A stretch of DNA of 56,043 bases from an uncultured Acidobacteriia bacterium (GCA_903907865.1 CAIVPR010000177.1:1-56043), one strand, 5' to 3'; positions 17,424 through 26,931 are shown, numbered from the stretch's first letter. Numbers and translations are program-made. Notes: generated by a model from the sequence alone, not told the origin.

Positions 17424-17918
17424 CTATTTCGCCATCTTGTTGAAAACCTCGACTCCGACCGCCGCGACCTGACCGTCCTGCGCCGAGGTGCCGCCGCTGA
17501 CGCCAATCGCTCCGATCACCTTGCCGTCGATCATCAGGGGGATGCCGCCTTCCACAGGCAACGCGCCCGGCAGCTTCAGGATCGCGGTGCGCCCTCCGGC
17601 CAATTGGTCTTCAAAGGCCTTGGTGGGCCGCTTGAAGTTGACGGCACTGCGGGCCTTGTCAATTGCGACACTGACACTGCCGATCTGGGTGTCGTCCATC
17701 CTTTCCAAGTACACGATGTTGCCGCCGTCGTCGAGCACGGTGATGACCATCGTCCATTTGTTCTTCGCGGCTTCTGCTTCCGCAGCCGCTGCAATTTTTT
17801 TGGCACCTTCCAAGCTCAGCGAGCGCTTTTGTGACAGTTGAGCCTGTCCCGCCACAGTCCCAAAGAGCAGGGCGAACAGCGGGGCAACAAGGAGTGCGGA
17901 TCGTTTCGTGGATGTCAT
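17424..17918 (-). CDS. GlcG/HbpS-family heme-binding-like protein, secreted
   Basis: The 164-residue product has a signal peptide ending GTVAGQA (about residue 27). The GlcG/HbpS fold follows: LSLEGAKKIAAAAEAEA, VITVLDDGGNIVYLERMD, IPLMIDGKVIGAIGVSGG and a final AAVGVEVF. Family members bind heme or cobalamin-like ligands or act as glycolate-operon accessory proteins. No glycolate gene is nearby, so the ligand is unknown. It converges on the amidase gene, their stops 5 bp apart. Confidence 0.85.
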   Translation of the reverse strand: MTSTKRSALLVAPLFALLFGTVAGQAQLSQKRSLSLEGAKKIAAAAEAEAAKNKWTMVITVLDDGGNIVYLERMDDTQIGSVSVAIDKARSAVNFKRPTKAFEDQLAGGRTAILKLPGALPVEGGIPLMIDGKVIGAIGVSGGTSAQDGQVAAVGVEVFNKMAK

Positions 17919-18049
17919 GGAAAAACTTTATCACGGCAGGGCTAAAGTTTTTGCCGGGAAATGCCGTTCTATAGGGTGGAGGCGAATACTGAACCACCCA
18001 GACGAATCAGTACGCATAGTACTATCGTTATTGCGGTGACGAGATCCGA

Positions 18050-18892
18050 ATGTCTATGCCGAGAACAATGCACGAACGCACTGCGCTGATGGCGATGATC
18101 CTGACCTTGGCGACCGGCATTCCCGCGTCTGCGACCTCGGTAGTGGTTCTGCGTTCGGCCGACGTCTTGGTGGCAGCCGTAGACAGCAAGGAGACCTACG
18201 AGCGCTACGGGGAAGAGGGGATGACGAGGGAAGGCCGCATGTGCAAGGTCGCGCGTTCCGGCCCTTACTATGTCTTGGTTTCAGGCCTTACGCGCGGATG
18301 GCTGGACAGCGACTCGGGGCCGTTGGACATCATCCGGGAGATTGAGGAAAGCTACGCGCCGCACGGCGACACTCCGGACGCATCCATGGAGGCGCTGGCC
18401 TCCCGGCTGTGGAACGGGATTTCGCCAAAGCTGGAGATCATGTTGGAGGCCATCCGGAGAAAGGATGAGTCCGCATTTGCATCCCGCTACCTGGGCGCGG
18501 CAGCACTCCAATTGATGGTGGTGGGAGTCGAAGGGCGGCGGCCTGCTGCCAAAGTGTTGGAGTTCCAGGTTGCGACCGATCCAGGCGGGCGGGTCAGGAT
18601 CGTGCGGCATGTCATGGGTTGCCCGGGCGACTGCGCCAATCCAAATTCAGCCTACTTCCTGGGCGTCCACGGGGAGATTGACGCGTTCCTCGCGGGCAAT
18701 CGGAACTTCATCGCCAAACCGGACGAGCGCAAGGCGGAGACCTTAATCCGTCTTTCCTATCGGGAACGTCCGGACTTGGTCGGTGGGCCCGTGTCGCTCC
18801 TACGCGCCGACCGCGCCGGCGTCGAAGTAGTTGATGGCGGTGTCTGTGGCTTTGCGCGCTCGACAAACCTCCGAACAAGGAGTCCAAGATGA
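18050..18892 (+). CDS. Secreted Ntn-hydrolase/proteasome-fold-like protein
   Basis: The 280-residue product has a signal peptide ending GIPASA. Cleavage there would leave TSVVVLRSADVLVAAVDSKE as the mature N-terminus. This is the pattern of a proteasome beta subunit: Thr1, alternating hydrophobic strand, Asp17. A lysine in GRMCKVARSG sits at about the Lys33 position. Later blocks (YYVLVSGLTRG, YFLGVHGEID, GPVSLLRADRAGVEVVDGG) fit the same alpha-beta-beta-alpha fold. The gene overlaps the next secreted ORF by 4 bp (ATGA). Catalytic activity is inference from the residue pattern; the family is not one I can name. Confidence 0.6.
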   Translation: MSMPRTMHERTALMAMILTLATGIPASATSVVVLRSADVLVAAVDSKETYERYGEEGMTREGRMCKVARSGPYYVLVSGLTRGWLDSDSGPLDIIREIEESYAPHGDTPDASMEALASRLWNGISPKLEIMLEAIRRKDESAFASRYLGAAALQLMVVGVEGRRPAAKVLEFQVATDPGGRVRIVRHVMGCPGDCANPNSAYFLGVHGEIDAFLAGNRNFIAKPDERKAETLIRLSYRERPDLVGGPVSLLRADRAGVEVVDGGVCGFARSTNLRTRSPR

Positions 18893-19659
18893 CACTTCGT
18901 GATGCGCTGATGGTTGCTTGGCTGGGTTCGTGCTTGAGCGGTGTCTCATCGGCGGAGATGACACTAAACACGCCGCAAAAGGCTGCACCGAACTCCCTTG
19001 CGGGCCGGAACCTTGCCGCCGACCTCGACCGCAAGATCGATGACCTCTCGAACGTGGTGGCGGAGGAGTCCATTGCGCGCTTCGTCGGGCGCGGCAAGCA
19101 GGCACGGAAGTTGGACCAGTTCCAGGCTGTCGTCGAGATCGCCGACGGCGTGGAGCGGTATGCCGAGCTGCGACGCGGGTCCGAAAGGTTCTCGAACGCG
19201 ACCGCAGTGGATGGACTTTGGTCGCACGGCGAACTCGCCACTGTGCTGCGCGTTGTGCGCGACGGCCTCCCGCAAGTCGAAACGGAATTCGAGGACGGCG
19301 AGGAGTTCCTCTCGGTTCACATTGCTGCCGGAAGCCGACGTTGGTTCCTGAAGGTCGACAATGAAATCCACTGGCTCGACTTCGACTGTCGAATCTTTGC
19401 CGAGCCCGCAACTGGCGGGATCAGCAGAATCCAGTGGGTTTCGGAACCGCTCGCCGGAAGGACGGGAATCGGGACGGTGACCTGGGACATCCGCTTTTCC
19501 CCCCGCGATATCGGCGGCAAAATCTACAACGTGCCGGAATCCGCCCTGTACCGCATCACCCGTAACGGCCGTGGAGACCGTGCCGAGTGGAATGTTACGA
19601 CCTTCTCTGGATACGCGCGTTACGGGTCGGAGGTCACAGTACAGTTTGCGCTGGAATAA
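18889..19659 (+). CDS. Secreted hypothetical protein, partner of the Ntn-like gene
   Basis: The product has 256 residues with a signal peptide ending GVSSAEM (about residue 23). It has an N-terminal helical, charged part (IDDLSNVVAEESIARFVG) and a beta-rich C-terminus (RRWFLKVDNEIHWLDFDCRIF, WDIRFSPRDIGGKIYNVPES). I do not recognise the family. Beta-strand segments ending in TVQFALE are reminiscent of other Acidobacteria secreted hypotheticals. Start and stop codons overlap with the upstream gene, so the two are very likely produced together. It converges with the O-antigen ligase gene and overlaps its 3' end by 26 bp. Confidence 0.6.
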   Translation: MTLRDALMVAWLGSCLSGVSSAEMTLNTPQKAAPNSLAGRNLAADLDRKIDDLSNVVAEESIARFVGRGKQARKLDQFQAVVEIADGVERYAELRRGSERFSNATAVDGLWSHGELATVLRVVRDGLPQVETEFEDGEEFLSVHIAAGSRRWFLKVDNEIHWLDFDCRIFAEPATGGISRIQWVSEPLAGRTGIGTVTWDIRFSPRDIGGKIYNVPESALYRITRNGRGDRAEWNVTTFSGYARYGSEVTVQFALE

Positions 19660-21055
19660 CCGGTACGGACCGGGATGTCAACTCCGCCCGGGTATGCAAC
19701 GCGCAACCCAGCCCGGCAACCCAAGCTAGCACCATCGCGTTGGCCGGAATGTAGAGGTTGAAGTCCGCCAGGGAGTGCACGGCAATCGCAACCATCGAAG
19801 CCGCACAGGCCGCCGCCATTTCCCGGTTCGGAGAGTCCAAGGCGGATACTGCGGCGCGGATGGCACAACGGACGGAGTAGCCCGCGCACAAGAACAGGGG
19901 CGCGGCGCCAAGAAGTCCAAGTTCGGCCAGGATCTGCAGGTAGTCGTTGTGGGCGAAGTCGAGCAGCAAGAGTGGTGCGGTCGAGCGGTAACGTTGTATT
20001 GCCGAAGCGTAGGTACCCAGTCCAGAGCCGAAAATGGGGTAGTCCCGGATCAGGAAGAGAGTCTCCTTCCAAAAGTCGACCCGGGATGCCGCAGCGCCAT
20101 CCCGCGCTCCGTCTGCCAGACGGTCGAAGAGGACATCCGGACCGAAATAGACAAGAGCCAACAGCAGGGTAATCGAAAAGGCAACCAGTGCCGCGGCACG
20201 CAGGGGCATTCGCCGCTGTTCCGGTGTCCGAAATAGGCCTATGGCAGCTAGGCATGCCATGCCCGCAACGGTCGAAACGAGTCCGGCGCGGGAACCCGAC
20301 CGCAACTGCATCCCAAGCACAAGGCAGGAAAGCAATGCCGATGCCAGAAGCACCATGGCGCGACCGAACGACTCCGCGCCGGAATACACCGGTTTGGACC
20401 GGGTCGCGCGACCAGGCTTGGAATCACGCATGACCCGCGACGCTGCCGCAACCGTCGCCATCACAACAAAGGGCAGAATCATCTCCAACAAGCCGGAGAA
20501 ATGATTCGGATTCATGTAGTTGCCATGGGCGGCAGCGCTCTCCACGCCGGAACCGTCCCCCAAGCGCACAAGTCCCACCAACGATTCCATCGCCCCGACC
20601 GCAACCAGAGGCACCGCTAGCCGCCAGACCCTCCGACCGAGTCGCCAGCCCGACTCCCTCGCCAAAAGGAATACCAGCGTGTAGGCCAAGAAGCGGGAAA
20701 GATGGCGCAAAGTGAGGGCGGGAGAGACGCTGAGCGGAGCGAAACTGCTCCAAATCCCGATCCCTTGCAAACTGGCCGCAAGCTCGGCCCTCCGGGCTGA
20801 GAGAACGCGCAACACCCCGGGTGGAACGGGTATCAGTTGCAAGACGACAACTACGACAACCAGCAGCCAACACCACAAAAACCAGCGGGCAGGGGGTGGC
20901 GCAAAGCCGCCCGCAGGACGAAATATCCAGACCGGCAATGCGATGATCCCGAGAGCGAGGATCGCATTCGACCATCCTGGTTCCCGGACTCCCCCCCAGT
21001 CCCAGATGACGAAACAAAGTACCACCCCGAGGGCAACAGCAATCCAGTCCCCCAT
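19634..21055 (-). CDS. O-antigen ligase/polymerase (Wzy_C) membrane protein
   Basis: The product is ~473 residues from the ATG at 21055, with about ten hydrophobic segments. A large periplasmic loop after VYFGPDVLF contains DYPIFGSGLGTY and FAHNDYLQILAELGLLG, the G-x-G-T and H-N-x-(Y/L)-L hallmark of Wzy_C/RfaL. Such proteins polymerise or ligate undecaprenyl-linked glycans at the periplasmic face. It follows the tyrosine kinase gene by 25 bp. An upstream ATG at 21133 would overlap that gene by 53 bp and is less likely. No glycosyltransferase is adjacent. Confidence 0.85.
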   Translation of the reverse strand: MGDWIAVALGVVLCFVIWDWGGVREPGWSNAILALGIIALPVWIFRPAGGFAPPPARWFLWCWLLVVVVVVLQLIPVPPGVLRVLSARRAELAASLQGIGIWSSFAPLSVSPALTLRHLSRFLAYTLVFLLARESGWRLGRRVWRLAVPLVAVGAMESLVGLVRLGDGSGVESAAAHGNYMNPNHFSGLLEMILPFVVMATVAAASRVMRDSKPGRATRSKPVYSGAESFGRAMVLLASALLSCLVLGMQLRSGSRAGLVSTVAGMACLAAIGLFRTPEQRRMPLRAAALVAFSITLLLALVYFGPDVLFDRLADGARDGAAASRVDFWKETLFLIRDYPIFGSGLGTYASAIQRYRSTAPLLLLDFAHNDYLQILAELGLLGAAPLFLCAGYSVRCAIRAAVSALDSPNREMAAACAASMVAIAVHSLADFNLYIPANAMVLAWVAGLGCALHTRAELTSRSVPVIPAQTVL

Positions 21056-21080
21056 GCCGGAGGATCGCAAACGGACTCTG

Positions 21081-23417
21081 TCAGGCGGAAATCTGCTCGG
21101 CACGAGGGGTCTTCTGATAGTAGGAATTCCCATAGTACTCGTAGCCGTAATATCCGACAGACTTGGGGTCCCAATCGTTCAACACCATGCCGATGACGGG
21201 GATGCCGTCCTCACCGAGTTGTTGCCGGGCCGCAACGGCTGAATCACGCATTGTTTGGCCCGCCCGCACTACCAGCACCACCCCGTCGGCGTGCGAGCCG
21301 ACGATGCGGGCGTCCGCCAACTGGAGCATCGGGGGCGTGTCGAGCAACACAATGTCGAAATGCCGCCGTGCAAACGCAACCAGTTCTTCGAACCGCCGCG
21401 AGTGGAGCAGGTTGGCGGCCCCGGCGTCCAATTGCCCGCTCGGCAACACCGTCACCCCCGAGTTGTCGGTGCCGTGCAAATGCACAAACATGGCGCGGGC
21501 GTCGATCGGATCCTTGCCAGCCAGCAAACCCGCAAGTGCGAAGTCGTTCGAAACGTTGAAAACATCGTGGAGCCTTGGCCGGCGAAGGTCGCAGTCGATC
21601 AGAAGTACGCTTCTTCCCGCCTCCGCAAATGCCAGTGCCAAGTTGCAGCTCACGGTGGTCTTTCCTTCCGATGCTCCCGGGCTCCCCACCACCACGACTT
21701 GGGCCGGTTGGCGACGTCCGGCAAACAGCATGGAGGTCAGGATGGCCCGGAACGCCTCGGCCATAGCGGACCTTTGGCCGCCAAATTCGGTCAGCACGCC
21801 CTGACTGGACCGCTGCCCCGACAACTGCCACCGGGAACCCCGGGACTCGTCGATCGATCTGGCCGGTACCGCGCCCAGAAGCGGTACATTCAAGTAGAAC
21901 AACGCGTCGGCCGGGACCTCGATGCTGCGACTCACCTTCTCCTGAACCACGGCCACGGCCACACCAGACATCAGTCCCAGTAACAGGCCGACAATCGATG
22001 CCAGCCGGTAGTCCGGTGAAAATGGCGTTTTCGGAACCTGCGCCGGATCCACAACCCGGACGTTCGAAGCCCGCAACGCGGCACCGATCGCAGCCTCCTT
22101 CACCTTCTGCAGCAACGACTCGTACAGTTGCCGATTCGTTTCCACCTCGCGTTCCAGCAAATTGTAGTGGATCAGCTTTCCCGCCTCGTTGGAGACGAGG
22201 GCCGCCTGGGTTCCGAACTGAGCGGAGAGCAACTTCTCGCGACGTTCTGCCTCGCGGTAGTCATTGTAGATCCGCTCCACGACCCTGTCGCGGGCGGATT
22301 TTTCCGACGCCTCCAGTTCGGCGATCTGCGCTTGGACCTTCTTGACCTTGTAGTGCGCTGGAGTAAGGGTGGTGGCAAGATCGGCCAACTCCTTGCGCAG
22401 GTCCGACAGCTTCGAGTCGTAAGTTCGGAGGCTCTGGTCGTCCAGCACCTGCCCCAACGACTCCTTCCGCGACGAGGTTGCCATCTCGTACCGCGCCTGT
22501 TTTGCCACCCGGTCCGCCTCGGCTGCCGAGAGTTCGGATTGGACTTGGCGGAGCTTCTCGTCCGAGACGTTGTTCCTGTTCTCCTTCGAACCGGTTACGA
22601 TCAAACTCATCGCCGCCGCATAGCCCTGAAGCTGCTCTTCGGATTTCTCCAGCTTGAGCTTCATGTCCTGCATCTGTCGGCCCAGCCACTCGCCCGTGTG
22701 CTTGGCGGACTGCCATCGGGACTCGAGGGATTGGTCGATATATTCGGTCGCGATCGTATCGCAGACCGTCGCCGCCAGAACTGGATCAGTGGACTGGCAG
22801 GTGATTTCGATGATACGGCTCTTTCTCGCGGCCGCCACGTTCATCGATTGCACGGCATCCGTGATCATCTCCAACCGCACCGCGTCGTTCGCCGGCTGCC
22901 CTGCCGACTGGTTCGCCGAAGGCTTGAGCGCAGGCTTGGACGACAGGTGGATCGCCTCCAACATGGACTCGACCCGGTCGCGGGGAATCCGCACGGTGAG
23001 TTGCCGGTCAGAGACAAGCTTGGCGATCACGCGGTCCTGGAGGATCTTGGACTTCATAACTTGGGCTTGCGTGGCCAAGTCCATGTCCGGATACATGTTG
23101 GCAAAACTGGCCCCAGGATTGGCGTCACGCGAGAATCCGATTTCCTCGCCCGACGACTGCACTTCCACGGCGGTCACGGTGCGGTACTCGGGGGCATGGG
23201 GAAACCGGGCAGCCAAACCCATCGCCAGTCCCACCAAGCCTACGGAGACAACGGTGCCTTTGCGCCGTCTTAGAAGCCGAAGCACATTCCAGAAGCCGAC
23301 ATGGAACGAATCAGCGTCACCATCGGAACTCTCCCCACGGGGGGCGACGTCCCATTCCGTGTTGCGGTCCATTCCGTGGTTCCTGCCGGAACCGGGCTGC
23401 AATGGAGGATTCATCAC
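21081..23417 (-). CDS. Polysaccharide co-polymerase / BY-kinase (Wzc-like)
   Basis: The product is 778 residues. A Wzz chain-length domain comes first, with one membrane helix near residue 50 (VVSVGLVGLAMGLAARF) and a second near 490 (ASIVGLLLGLMSGVAVAVV). Long coiled coils fill the periplasmic part. The cytosolic kinase has Walker A VGSPGASEGKTT (~577-588), Walker A' LLIDCDLRRPRLHD (~604) and Walker B IVLLDTPPML. The tail YYGYEYYGNSYYQ is the tyrosine cluster that is autophosphorylated. It controls length and export of an exopolysaccharide with the outer-membrane protein encoded just upstream (4-bp ATGA overlap). Confidence 0.93.
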   Translation of the reverse strand: MMNPPLQPGSGRNHGMDRNTEWDVAPRGESSDGDADSFHVGFWNVLRLLRRRKGTVVSVGLVGLAMGLAARFPHAPEYRTVTAVEVQSSGEEIGFSRDANPGASFANMYPDMDLATQAQVMKSKILQDRVIAKLVSDRQLTVRIPRDRVESMLEAIHLSSKPALKPSANQSAGQPANDAVRLEMITDAVQSMNVAAARKSRIIEITCQSTDPVLAATVCDTIATEYIDQSLESRWQSAKHTGEWLGRQMQDMKLKLEKSEEQLQGYAAAMSLIVTGSKENRNNVSDEKLRQVQSELSAAEADRVAKQARYEMATSSRKESLGQVLDDQSLRTYDSKLSDLRKELADLATTLTPAHYKVKKVQAQIAELEASEKSARDRVVERIYNDYREAERREKLLSAQFGTQAALVSNEAGKLIHYNLLEREVETNRQLYESLLQKVKEAAIGAALRASNVRVVDPAQVPKTPFSPDYRLASIVGLLLGLMSGVAVAVVQEKVSRSIEVPADALFYLNVPLLGAVPARSIDESRGSRWQLSGQRSSQGVLTEFGGQRSAMAEAFRAILTSMLFAGRRQPAQVVVVGSPGASEGKTTVSCNLALAFAEAGRSVLLIDCDLRRPRLHDVFNVSNDFALAGLLAGKDPIDARAMFVHLHGTDNSGVTVLPSGQLDAGAANLLHSRRFEELVAFARRHFDIVLLDTPPMLQLADARIVGSHADGVVLVVRAGQTMRDSAVAARQQLGEDGIPVIGMVLNDWDPKSVGYYGYEYYGNSYYQKTPRAEQISA

Positions 23418-24376
23418 GGGCGGTATACCGCCAATCCTGTTCCGATGCCAACCATGGCATCGATCGAGCGCGCGCCCAGCCGTTTCATCGTGCTGGTCGG
23501 TACGAAGAGTATGTCGTTCTGTTGCAGCAAAACATCCTCGGACTTGCCTGTCATGATCTTCTTCAAGTCAATGGGGATTTCAACCCGGCTGGACGCCCCC
23601 GGCACCAGTCGCATGATACGGGCGTCAGCAGGCTTGGCCACCGGGCCCAGCCCTTCAGCCATCGCCAGCGCCTGAATCACGGAGATCGAAGGGCGCTGCC
23701 CCAGGACGAACCCGCCGGACTTCTTCACGTCGCCGATGACATACACGACCTCTGCGGACGGCACCGTAATCACGTCATTCGGCTTGATTTCGATATTGTC
23801 CGACGGCGAGACGGCCTCGAGCAGCCCCTTGACCGCCACTTCGGCCACGCTCGACCCGGTCGCCGCGTCCACAATGGAACCGGGCAGCGGAATCGCGCCC
23901 CACTCCGAGCGCCTCGTCACCTTGATCCGGTAGCCGCAATCGATACGAAGTCCTCCGGCGTCCGACAACACTTCAACCAAGGTCTTACGTCCCTGCAGTT
24001 GATGCACCCCCGGACTGTTCACGGACCCCAGCACCGACACCGGCTGGCTTCTTGTCTCGGCCACCGCAACCACAACCTGGGGTTCCCGTATGTAGACGGC
24101 GTACGCTTTCGTCAAGGCCGACTGCAACTGGCTCACGGTCATACCCGCCGCGTGAATTCGACCGACCATTGGAAGGCTGAAATCGCCGTTCTCGTCGATT
24201 CGAAAGGGTTTGTCCGGAACCTCGTCGGCGTCCGCCACCTTGACAGTCAACTGGTCGCCGGTCCCGAGCAGGTACGAAGACTTCGGCGTGGCCGTGAGCG
24301 GCTCCGGAAGCGGCTGGGCCACGACCATTGCAACGATACACAAGCCGAGTATTAGAATTTGGATACGTGCGGGCAT
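23414..24376 (-). CDS. Polysaccharide export outer-membrane protein (Wza-like)
   Basis: The product is 320 residues with a signal peptide (MPARIQILILGLCIVAMVVA). The Poly_export domain carries YLLGTGDQLTVKVADADEVP. Two SLBB-like domains follow, the first with VSVLGSVNSPGVHQLQGRKT and the second with VYVIGDVKKSGGFVLGQRPS. The C-terminus is ILFVPTSTMKRLG. It would form the export channel for the glycan whose length is set by the kinase gene downstream. There is no lipobox cysteine after the signal, unlike E. coli Wza. The ATG at 24376 is chosen because it starts the signal peptide; the upstream open frame is untranslated. Confidence 0.9.
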   Translation of the reverse strand: MPARIQILILGLCIVAMVVAQPLPEPLTATPKSSYLLGTGDQLTVKVADADEVPDKPFRIDENGDFSLPMVGRIHAAGMTVSQLQSALTKAYAVYIREPQVVVAVAETRSQPVSVLGSVNSPGVHQLQGRKTLVEVLSDAGGLRIDCGYRIKVTRRSEWGAIPLPGSIVDAATGSSVAEVAVKGLLEAVSPSDNIEIKPNDVITVPSAEVVYVIGDVKKSGGFVLGQRPSISVIQALAMAEGLGPVAKPADARIMRLVPGASSRVEIPIDLKKIMTGKSEDVLLQQNDILFVPTSTMKRLGARSIDAMVGIGTGLAVYRP

Positions 24377-24472
24377 GGTCGCTTCGGCGATAGTAAATAC
24401 CACATTACAGCAAGTGCGACATGTATGGCAGGCTTCGGCTCGTGCTTTGGTACTAGACCTAACAAGGACCCA

Positions 24473-25678
24473 GTGCAACTGAAATTCGACAGGCTCCCGA
24501 TTGCGCTTGCCTTGGTTCTGGCCCTCACCACGCTTGCTTCGCAGCGTGGCGCGGAACCGCAAAAACTCGCCAACCAGGCGTATATTCGGCTCTTTGAGGG
24601 CGCTATCGCAGGCACCGGCGGCGCGATTGACTTGTTCCGCCAAGCACTGGTCTCCGATCCGGCATTTCCCTATCGATGGTCGGATCTTGGCGAGGCATTC
24701 TCGGAAAACGGACAGGTCCAGGCCGCCGCCTATTGTTTCCAGCGCGCCGTCGTTCTCGCTCCGGAATCCCCCCAAATCGCCGTCCGAGCCGCCAACTTCC
24801 ACTTCCTCCGCGGCGACACCGCTTCGGCGCTCGCGCTATACGGCAAGGCGCTCGCCACCACGGGAGAGTTCGACGAAACCATCTTCATCAACATCTGGAG
24901 GCTGGGCTGGCCAGCCAGCCAAACTTTGGACGCAGCTATTGGCTCCAACCGAAGGGCTGCCGGGGCTTATTTCGGCTTCCTCCTCGGACACGGAACCCCG
25001 CAGGACCTCGCAGCAACATGGAACTGGCTCGAACAACACGGCCATGCCGGAACGCCCCAAGCCCGGCTGTGGGTACCCTGGCTCCTGCAACACGGGCAGC
25101 CAGCGCTCGCGTGGTCCGTCCAGGGCAAATACTTGGCGGCCGCGGCGCCTGCCGACCTCGACAATCGCGTCGAAAACCCCGGTTTCGAGACCGATTGGAA
25201 AGGCGACGGCTTTGAATGGCGCGCGGAGCCCTTCCCCGGAATCGCCGCCGCGACCGACACCGCCGTCCACCACTCCGGTGCACGCTCACTCCGCCTCGAC
25301 TTCAGCGCACCCGATTTCGACAATGCCGCCAATCCCGATTTCCACCACGTCTGGAAGCCTCTGGTACTGGAACCAGGCCCCAACGTCCTCGAAGCCTGGG
25401 TGCGGACAAGCGACCTGACGACCGACGAAGGTGTCCGCCTGCGCATCACCGCCTTCGACGGATTGGGGATCCTCGCCAGCACCTACGCCCTGGCCGGAAC
25501 CCACGACTGGACGCGCCTCGCGATCCCGTTCACGGTCCCTGGTGGCGCTCCCCGCGCCCCCGAAAAGGCCCGGCTTTTCCGCCTGGAAGTGGCCCGCCTG
25601 CATAGTTGGAGCTTCGTAAACCGTCCCAATGGGCAGGCATGGATTGACGATATCCGCATCTCCCGCGTCCGCCCGTAG
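24473..25678 (+). CDS. Secreted TPR protein with carbohydrate-binding-like C-terminus
   Basis: The GTG at 24473 (AAGGA 5 bases upstream) yields 401 residues starting with a membrane or signal segment (LPIALALVLALTTLAS). TPR units follow at ~25-160 (YRWSDLGEAFSENGQVQAAA, then FHFLRGDTASALALYGKAL). The C-terminal ~170 residues form a beta-sandwich-like unit with VENPGFETDWKGDGFEW, GARSLRLDFSAPDFDN and WIDDIRISRVRP. That resembles the CBM4/9-type modules that bind glycans. It is divergent from the export operon, with 96 bp between start codons, so a link to exopolysaccharide handling is plausible but not shown. Confidence 0.7.
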   Translation: MQLKFDRLPIALALVLALTTLASQRGAEPQKLANQAYIRLFEGAIAGTGGAIDLFRQALVSDPAFPYRWSDLGEAFSENGQVQAAAYCFQRAVVLAPESPQIAVRAANFHFLRGDTASALALYGKALATTGEFDETIFINIWRLGWPASQTLDAAIGSNRRAAGAYFGFLLGHGTPQDLAATWNWLEQHGHAGTPQARLWVPWLLQHGQPALAWSVQGKYLAAAAPADLDNRVENPGFETDWKGDGFEWRAEPFPGIAAATDTAVHHSGARSLRLDFSAPDFDNAANPDFHHVWKPLVLEPGPNVLEAWVRTSDLTTDEGVRLRITAFDGLGILASTYALAGTHDWTRLAIPFTVPGGAPRAPEKARLFRLEVARLHSWSFVNRPNGQAWIDDIRISRVRP

Positions 25679-25725
25679 TCGCATTCAAGTGCCGCCGGAA
25701 CTGCTAAAGTGGAAGATAAGGTTAC

Positions 25726-26604
25726 ATGTCCATCCAGCCATACAAGCCGCGCACGAATGCACTCGCGGGATTGCTCCTAGTCGGCGCGGCCTTTGGACCA
25801 CTGCCAACCGGCGCGCAACAACGCCCGTCACCCCTCGGCACAATCAAGAGCGTTGCGCCACTGATGATCGACGGAGCGCTCGTTTCACCCGCTGCAGCCC
25901 CGGTTTGGCCTCTTGCCGAAGGGGACGAGGTTGCCGTAACATCCGCCCCGGCCGTCTTCGTCGCCTCCGACGGCAACCGGCTGACCTTTGACAAGGCCAC
26001 GAAAGCGCGCGTCAAGACCATCGCCGACGGCAAGACCTACGTTTTCCTCCGCAGCGGGACGGTCGCATTCAAAACCACCGCCGCACAGCTCTTCGTTTGC
26101 GCCGGTGGCAAGTTGTACGCTCCCCCAACGAACACAACTGGAACAATCCGCCTCGGCAACTTGAAGAATGTGAACCGCAAGGCCGACTCCGGCAAGTTTT
26201 CTGAAGACGGCCTCAAGACCTGCGATGAAAAGGGGCCGTTGCAATCGCTGGCGAAGGCGGCCCCCGCAGCCGGAACCGCGACCGGTGGCGCGGCGGCAGG
26301 TACCGCGTCAGCCGCAGGAACTGCCGCAACCGGAGGCGCGGTCGCAGCAGGTGGAGCGGCAGCCGGTACGACAGCGGGGACTGCCGCCGGAACCGCAATT
26401 GGAATCGGGACAGCGGCGACAACGGCTGTAGTAACCGGAGGCGTCGTCGCCGCCGCCAGCGCGGCAGCGGTCGGCTTGGCATCCAGCGCGTCGGCCTCAA
26501 GCACATCCTCGGGAGCATCCGCAACCGGCGTCGCAGTCCCCTGCGCCGCCGGCGGCGACGGCTGCAACTTCAACCCCCCGGCCGTCAGTTCCAGCCAACC
26601 TTAG
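25726..26604 (+). CDS. Secreted FecR-like protein with Ala/Gly/Thr low-complexity tail
   Basis: The product is 292 residues with a signal peptide ending PTGAQQ (about 31). Residues ~38-130 form a small beta-rich domain with FecR-like spacing (APVWPLAEGDEVAVTSAPAV and TYVFLRSGTVAFKT). From ~180 to ~270 the sequence is almost only Ala, Gly, Thr and Ser with short hydrophobic runs (IGIGTAATTAVVTGGVVAAA), possibly one membrane-spanning segment. The tail has two cysteines (PCAAGGDGCNF). Function unknown. It lies 47 bp after the TPR gene and could be in the same transcript. Confidence 0.6.
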   Translation: MSIQPYKPRTNALAGLLLVGAAFGPLPTGAQQRPSPLGTIKSVAPLMIDGALVSPAAAPVWPLAEGDEVAVTSAPAVFVASDGNRLTFDKATKARVKTIADGKTYVFLRSGTVAFKTTAAQLFVCAGGKLYAPPTNTTGTIRLGNLKNVNRKADSGKFSEDGLKTCDEKGPLQSLAKAAPAAGTATGGAAAGTASAAGTAATGGAVAAGGAAAGTTAGTAAGTAIGIGTAATTAVVTGGVVAAASAAAVGLASSASASSTSSGASATGVAVPCAAGGDGCNFNPPAVSSSQP

Positions 26605-26931
26605 CGCTGCTGTGTCTTGTTCCAAGCCGCGGCGATCAACGGGGTACCCCCGGTTGCGGGCCTACCCCTGCGCGGCAGCTACAGAAGCCTCAGCGTGATC
26701 GCGCAGACGCCTTAGGTATCTCTGCCAGCTAAGCGTCACCTGCGCGGGTTCCTCAAAAGACGGCCTCCAGACGTACGTTATCTTAAAGGATGGACTGAGC
26801 AACGAAAGGGTCGCCACTCGGCAGTTCGCGAAGGCTGTGGTGGTGCGATTCCGTCGGAAGCCGGAACAGTTGACTGTGATCAGCTACGCCTGCGCGCAGA
26901 CCCAGCGCAAGGGATGGGAGCAAAAGTTTCG
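26605..26931. other. Gap before purE with one start-less open frame
   Basis: No recognisable gene is present. A forward frame is open from about 26697 to a stop near 26943 and reads plausibly in its second half ([20 protein letters not shown]). It has no ATG, GTG or TTG in a suitable place and no ribosome-binding site, so it may be a gene remnant. No tRNA or clear terminator was seen. Confidence 0.4.
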
